Shown here: positions 59,967 to 64,000 of the stretch, in pieces | How positions within the stretch are numbered: position 1 is the stretch's first letter | How the letters are laid out: every line of letters starts with the position of its first letter | Assembly (NCBI GenBank): GCA_026646655.1 | Contig: JAPKHT010000012.1 | Location: 1-64,000 of the forward strand | Source: JADLBR01 sp020847615 | GTDB lineage: Bacteria > Verrucomicrobiota > Verrucomicrobiia > JADLBR01 | Reading direction: 5' to 3' | DNA length: 64,000 nt | Notes under the pieces: generated by a model | What the model saw: only the letters and a program-made list of their open reading frames with translations | Told to the model about the DNA's origin: nothing | Database searches by the model: none | Program-made: the position numbers and the translations under genes

Positions 59967-61382
59967 ATGCGTAGGCGGACGTTTCTGGGCGCGATGGCCG
60001 GGGCTGCGGGGATGGCGGGTTGGGGGCGCGTCGCGCGGTGCGCGCCATCGGCGAATGGGGGGCTGAATTTTCTGGCGATCGGGGTGCGGAACCGTGGCGG
60101 CGCCATCTCGGTCGGGAGCCGTGCGTTCGGCCGGGTGGTGGCGTGCTGCGATGTGGACACGTCATGCGTGGAGAAGTTCTTCGGGCACCTGGACAAGGTG
60201 CAACCGGAGAGGCCGAGGGTGTATCGCGATTATCGCGAGGCGCTGGGGCGCGACGACATCGATGCGGTGACCATCGGCACGCCCGACCACTGGCACGCGA
60301 AGATGATCGTGGATGCCGTGCGCGCCGGGAAGGACGTGTACGTCGAGAAACCGATGACGCTCACCGTGGGCGGGGGCGAGGCCGTGTGCCGCGCCGTGAA
60401 GGAGAGCGGCCGGGTCGTTCAGGTCGGGACACAGCAGCGCAGCGAGTACGACGGGATCTTTCTCAAGGCGGTGGCCTTGGCGCGGATGGGGAAGTTCGGC
60501 CCCAGGTTGACCGCGACCGTGAAACTCCCGCCGCGCTACGGCAAAGGCAATGAGGTCTTCCCGTTCGTGGCGGTGCCCGAGGGGCTGGATTGGGACAGGT
60601 GGCTGGGGCCCTCGCCGAAATCCCGGTATTGCCCGCAGCGATGCCACGGCAGTTGGCGGATGTGGCTGGAGACGGGATGCGGGCCACTGACGGATTGGGG
60701 GGTGCATCATGTGGATATCGCGATATGGGCGATCGATCCTCCCGCGGATGGCGTGGTTGAGATCGAGGGCTCGGGCACCTTCCCGCACGGGCGGGAGGCG
60801 TCGCGCGATGTGCTGCTCGGCAGGAGGCCATTCGATTCGTTGCCGAATGGTTTCAGCACCGTGATGGACTATGGTGCGGTCTTGCGTTTTCCGGGCGGGC
60901 ACGAGCTGCGGATCGATGGCCGCGCGCGGGAGTCCGGGCAGGGGAAGCCCCCCAACGGCCTCGAGCTGTCCGGCGCGGGCGGGTCCGTCTGGGTCAGTCG
61001 CGAGGGGAAGGAACACGCGATCCGGGGATCGGCGCTCGACGCCGCGGAGGGGGACGCCCGCGGTCGCGATGCGGTGAGGGATGCGATGATGCGGTTGTAC
61101 AAGGGCAAGGTCCCGCGCTGGGCGCAGGCGGAGAAGGTGTCGGGGGATATCGTGCCCACCGCGCACATGGACAACTTCGTGTCCTGCGTCCGCGATCGCG
61201 GGGAACCCGTCGCCGACGTATGGTCCCACCATCGCAGCAACACCCTATGCCTGCTGGCGCACATCGCGATGCTGGCGGGGCGACCCATACGCTGGGACCT
61301 GGGGAAACGGGCGATCCTGGGCGATGAAGAGGGCGCGGCACTCTTGCGGCGAACGGCGCGAGAGGGCTACGATCTCCTATGA
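59967..61382 (+). CDS. Tat-exported Gfo/Idh/MocA family oxidoreductase (third)
   Basis: 471 residues. The signal peptide RRRTFLGAMAGAAGMAGWG is of Tat type. Rossmann part: LNFLAIGVRNRGGAISVGSR, VVACCDVDTSCVEKF, VTIGTPDHWHAKMIVDAV and VYVEKPMTLTVGGGEAV. Then RVVQVGTQQRSEYDGIFLKA, and in the C-terminal domain WMWL-type GSWRMWLETGCGPLTDWGVH with HVDIAIWAID, holding the conserved Asp/His. The C-terminal ~90 residues (HMDNFVSCVRDRGEPVADVW) are as in other PVC exported members. AAAGGCAGGACGAG precedes the ATG. It starts a same-strand run with a sulfatase and a glycosidase-like gene, suggesting shared use of a sulfated glycan. Confidence 0.94.
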   Translation: MRRRTFLGAMAGAAGMAGWGRVARCAPSANGGLNFLAIGVRNRGGAISVGSRAFGRVVACCDVDTSCVEKFFGHLDKVQPERPRVYRDYREALGRDDIDAVTIGTPDHWHAKMIVDAVRAGKDVYVEKPMTLTVGGGEAVCRAVKESGRVVQVGTQQRSEYDGIFLKAVALARMGKFGPRLTATVKLPPRYGKGNEVFPFVAVPEGLDWDRWLGPSPKSRYCPQRCHGSWRMWLETGCGPLTDWGVHHVDIAIWAIDPPADGVVEIEGSGTFPHGREASRDVLLGRRPFDSLPNGFSTVMDYGAVLRFPGGHELRIDGRARESGQGKPPNGLELSGAGGSVWVSREGKEHAIRGSALDAAEGDARGRDAVRDAMMRLYKGKVPRWAQAEKVSGDIVPTAHMDNFVSCVRDRGEPVADVWSHHRSNTLCLLAHIAMLAGRPIRWDLGKRAILGDEEGAALLRRTAREGYDLL

Positions 61383-61469
61383 AGCGGGGAGGCCTGCGGC
61401 GGCCTGAGAGCATCGCATGAATATCCGGAAAACGCCGACGGAAGCCGGCACTAGCCCGCGAGGCAGCCA

Positions 61470-62894
61470 GTGAAACGCGCCCTTGTTCTCGCCCTCGGCC
61501 TCGCCACGGCGCTGTTGCGCGCGGCGGACACCGGGCCGGTCCGGCCCAACATCATCATCATAGTTGCCGATGACCTGGGCTATGGTGAGCCGACCTGCTA
61601 CGGCGGAGACATCCCGACCCCGCATATCGATTCGCTCTCGCGGAATGGGGTGCAGTGCGCTGCCGGTTACGTGACGGCACCCAATTGCAGCCCCTCGCGC
61701 GCGGGGCTGTTGACGGGTCGTATTCAGACGCGCTTCGGGCACGAGTTTAACCCGATCGGTGCGCGCAACGAGGATCCGGGCACCGGCCTGCCGCCGGAGC
61801 AGGACACGCTGGCGAATCTCTTGCACGACGCGGGATACGCGACGGCGGCCATCGGCAAATGGCACCTCGGCGGCTCGGCCGCGCACAACCCGCTGCGGCG
61901 GGGATTCGACGAGTTCGTCGGGTTTTTGCACGAGGGTCATTTCTATGTGCCCCCGCCGTATCGCGGCGTGACGACGATGTTGCGCCGCCGGGCGCTACCC
62001 GGCGGGGGCAAGGGACTCTGGACGAGCCCCGATGGAAAACTCGTGCTCTCCACGCACATGGGTCACGACGAACCCGCCTACGACGCGGATAACCCGATTT
62101 TGCGCGGCGGGCAACCCGTCGAAGAAAGGGAATACCTCACGGGCGTGCTGGCGCGGGAGGCCGTTGATTTCATCGGGCGCTGTGCGGGGCGGCCTTTCTT
62201 TCTCTACGTGGCCTTCAATGCGGTGCACTCCCCGCTGCAGGGCGCCGATGCCAACATGAGGCGCTTCGCCCACATCGGGGACGTCCATCGGCGCATCTTT
62301 GCGGCGATGCTCTCCGGCCTGGACGACGGTGTCGGGGCCATCCTGGGGGCCTTGCGCGAAGGGCGGCTCGAGGAGAGGACCCTGATCTTTTTTCTCAGCG
62401 ACAACGGTGGGCCGACCCGTGAGCTGACGTCGAGCAACCGGCCCTTGCGGGGGGAGAAGGGGGACATGTACGAGGGGGGGATACGGGTCCCATTCCTTGT
62501 GCAATGGCGGGGAACGCTGCCGCCGGGCACGACCTACCGGCCGCCCGTCTGGTCGCCGGACATCGCGGCGACCGCCGCGATGGCGGCGGGGACCGAGGTC
62601 CCGAAACCCACCGATGGCGTGGACCTCATCCCCTATCTTGCGGGCGTGCGGCAAGGGCGGCCCCACGAGCGACTCTATTGGCGCCAGGGCGGTCGCGCGG
62701 CCTTGCGCGACGGCGATTGGAAGATTGTCCGGGTGCCCCGCCGGGGCCAGCAAGCAGCGTGGGAACTCTACGATCTCAAGGACGATCCGGCCGAGAGCCG
62801 CGACCTGGCCGCCGAGCAACCCGACAGGCTGGCGGAACTGCGCGCGGCCTGGGAGAAACTCGACGGCGAGATGGTGGGCGCGCGGTTCGAATAG
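61470..62894 (+). CDS. Secreted formylglycine-dependent sulfatase (arylsulfatase type)
   Basis: 474 residues from GTG 61470 with GAGG eight bases upstream. Signal peptide 1-19. NIIIIVADDLGYGEPTCYGG gives the Asp-Asp metal ligands, and NCSPSRAGLLTG gives the CxPxR maturation motif with Cys73 as the residue to become formylglycine. GKWHLGG, FFLYVAFNAVHSPLQ and IFFLSDNGGPTRE complete the active site; LRGEKGDMYEGGIRVPFLVQ is a standard second-half motif. It hydrolyses a sulfate ester of a glycan or small molecule outside the cytoplasm. No maturase gene in the window. Next gene 29 bp downstream. Confidence 0.96.
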   Translation: MKRALVLALGLATALLRAADTGPVRPNIIIIVADDLGYGEPTCYGGDIPTPHIDSLSRNGVQCAAGYVTAPNCSPSRAGLLTGRIQTRFGHEFNPIGARNEDPGTGLPPEQDTLANLLHDAGYATAAIGKWHLGGSAAHNPLRRGFDEFVGFLHEGHFYVPPPYRGVTTMLRRRALPGGGKGLWTSPDGKLVLSTHMGHDEPAYDADNPILRGGQPVEEREYLTGVLAREAVDFIGRCAGRPFFLYVAFNAVHSPLQGADANMRRFAHIGDVHRRIFAAMLSGLDDGVGAILGALREGRLEERTLIFFLSDNGGPTRELTSSNRPLRGEKGDMYEGGIRVPFLVQWRGTLPPGTTYRPPVWSPDIAATAAMAAGTEVPKPTDGVDLIPYLAGVRQGRPHERLYWRQGGRAALRDGDWKIVRVPRRGQQAAWELYDLKDDPAESRDLAAEQPDRLAELRAAWEKLDGEMVGARFE

Positions 62895-62922
62895 ATATGG
62901 AATGGATGCGAGAGGTGAGGGC

Positions 62923-64000
62923 ATGAGATCCAAGATGTTTCTGGGGGTTCTCGCGGCAGTGCTGTTCGGGTCAGCGGCATTTGGCGGGGAAAGCTGGTTC
63001 GAGCCCTCCGCGAGCGTGGCGGGGTACAGGCCCAAGGGGCCGACCCACTGCTTCCGGCAATTCAACGTGGACTGGAGTTGGATCGCGCTGCGGCCGGAGC
63101 AGATCCCGGAATTCCTGAGCGAGGCGGACCCGGTCGCGTTCGCGGATTTCTGCGCGAGGACGCACATCGACGGGACGGTCGTGATGGCCGTGCCGCACCA
63201 CGGCTACTGCACCCACGCGACCCGCGTCGGGGTCAGGTTCCCCGGGATGAAGGGCGACTGGTTCGGGCGGACCATCGAGGAGTTGCACAGGCGCCGCATC
63301 GCGGCCTTCGGCTACGTGACGCTCAACTGGAACTGGAAATTCATGCGGGACAACCTGGGCCGAGATTTCATCCACGGCAAACCGGATCCCGATGGCGTGT
63401 TCTCGAGCCGGGGGCTGATCTGTCTCAACGCGCCGGGGTATCTCGAGCTGGTCGAGGCCTACACGCGCGAGGTGCTGGAGAATTATCCGGTGGACGGCAT
63501 GCGGTGGGACATCCTCTCCTCGGCGAAGCGTTGCACGTGCGAAGGCTGCAGGCGCCGGTTCCTCGAGATGTACGGGCGGGAACTGGTCCGGTGGGAGGAC
63601 TTCGACGAGCGGCGGCACATGGAGTTCTACCTCTCGACGACCCGGCGCGTCGTCGAGAGGCTGCACGCCCTGTGCAAGGGCATCAAGCCGTCGGTGGAGA
63701 TCTGGCAGAACAGCATCCAGAGCTATCATGACAACGACCTGAACATCGGGCGCCCGCTGGACATCGCGTATAACGAGTACGGTGATCCGTTTCGGCTGCT
63801 GTTCCTCTGCGGGGTCTTGGACAAGGCGGCGGCGATCAACGGCCTGATGAACCGGACGACGCCCATCGCGCCGCTGGAGCGGGAGGCATTTCGCTGGAGC
63901 CTGGCCCTGGGCGGGCGATGCTACTCGTACTTCGGGCACAAGCTGACCGACCACCGGAGCCTGATGCCATCGCCCGGGATGCTCCAGTGGCACGCGGGCG
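62923..64000 (+). CDS. Secreted TIM-barrel glycosidase-like protein, 3' partial
   Basis: At least 359 residues; the frame is open to the right edge. ATG 62923 has AGAGGTGAGG directly upstream. Signal peptide 1-21 (ending SAAFGG). FRQFNVDWSWIALRPEQIPE opens a barrel resembling the alpha-amylase-like or hypothetical-glycosidase GHL6 families: RRRIAAFGYVTLNWNWKFM, LICLNAPGYLELVEAYTREV, NYPVDGMRWDILSSAKRCTC with EGCRRRFLEMYG. The DGMRWDI Asp is a likely nucleophile, and the CTCEGC cluster after it is characteristic of this group. FRWSLALGGRCYSYFGHKLT follows. Substrate unknown; it is in line with the sulfatase and the exported oxidoreductase. Confidence 0.72.
   Translation, partial: MRSKMFLGVLAAVLFGSAAFGGESWFEPSASVAGYRPKGPTHCFRQFNVDWSWIALRPEQIPEFLSEADPVAFADFCARTHIDGTVVMAVPHHGYCTHATRVGVRFPGMKGDWFGRTIEELHRRRIAAFGYVTLNWNWKFMRDNLGRDFIHGKPDPDGVFSSRGLICLNAPGYLELVEAYTREVLENYPVDGMRWDILSSAKRCTCEGCRRRFLEMYGRELVRWEDFDERRHMEFYLSTTRRVVERLHALCKGIKPSVEIWQNSIQSYHDNDLNIGRPLDIAYNEYGDPFRLLFLCGVLDKAAAINGLMNRTTPIAPLEREAFRWSLALGGRCYSYFGHKLTDHRSLMPSPGMLQWHAG

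Noticed and set aside
62880..62895. tRNA-like GGTTCGAAT motif
   Set aside because: It belongs to the last codons of the sulfatase gene (Arg-Phe-Glu-stop); no acceptor stem or D arm can be formed around it.

Overview
The window is a GC-rich stretch of bacterial chromosome with about 40 protein genes, no rRNA or tRNA gene that I could find, no CRISPR array and no recognisable transposase or phage gene. The gene content points to the PVC group (Planctomycetota, Verrucomicrobiota, Kiritimatiellota, Lentisphaerota) or a neighbouring uncultured phylum. The grounds are a DUF1501 / PPC-domain / DUF1549-DUF1553 / WD40-cytochrome operon, three Tat-exported Gfo/Idh/MocA oxidoreductases, a DUF1080 hydrolase, PQQ-like propellers, a CxPxR sulfatase and many secreted glycan-active proteins. 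The phylum cannot be fixed from this sequence alone.

Layout. 1-3.7 kb: the end of a multidomain carbohydrate-binding protein overlapping a beta-helix protein. 3.7-6.1 kb: Mut7-C RNase-like protein, cyclopropane fatty acid synthase and a DUF2061 membrane protein. 6.4-12.4 kb: a thioester-type alpha-2-macroglobulin. 12.8-15.5 kb: rpsO-pnp. 16-21.3 kb: ilvB and a SWIM/SNF2 helicase. 21.6-23.9 kb: DUF3616 protein and a secreted glycosidase-like protein. 24-28.7 kb: prmC, then gapA-pgk-tpiA-secG. 29-30.2 kb: a GH5-like enzyme. 30.5-40.4 kb: the four-gene PVC cytochrome operon. 40.4-45.2 kb: MFS transporter, Tat-exported aldo/keto-reductase-like protein, PQQ-like propeller and SDR. 45.3-47.6 kb: a nucleoside hydrolase fused to a nitrilase-type amidohydrolase. 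47.7-58.2 kb: a sugar oxidation cluster (Gfo/Idh/MocA x2, GRP-type sugar transporter, PQQ-like propeller, sugar isomerase/epimerase-like protein, DUF1080 3-keto-glycoside hydrolase, YjhG/YagF xylonate-type dehydratase). 58.3-64 kb: DUF1846 protein, a third Gfo/Idh/MocA, a sulfatase and the start of a secreted glycosidase-like protein that runs off the window.

How the genes fit together (inference): the right-hand 20 kb looks like extracytoplasmic attack on glycosides by oxidation at C3, cleavage of the 3-keto product, sugar uptake and sugar-acid dehydration, next to sulfatase and glycosidase functions. The centre carries central carbon metabolism and protein export, and the left part RNA turnover and envelope functions.

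The most unusual signal lies between the genes. A family of roughly 85-110 bp dispersed elements has inverted ends (CGAAAAT...ATTTTCG, then GTAGCC...GGCTAC) around two hairpins. Hairpin sequences differ between copies while pairing is kept. Several copies start exactly at a stop codon, and one supplies the coding N-terminus of a secreted protein. A second family (two 108-bp copies in inverted orientation 9.6 kb apart) and a third GTAGCC-ended family accompany it. A second theme is that many genes without a Shine-Dalgarno have a promoter-like pair whose -10 lies 6-8 nt before the start codon, which suggests leaderless transcripts.
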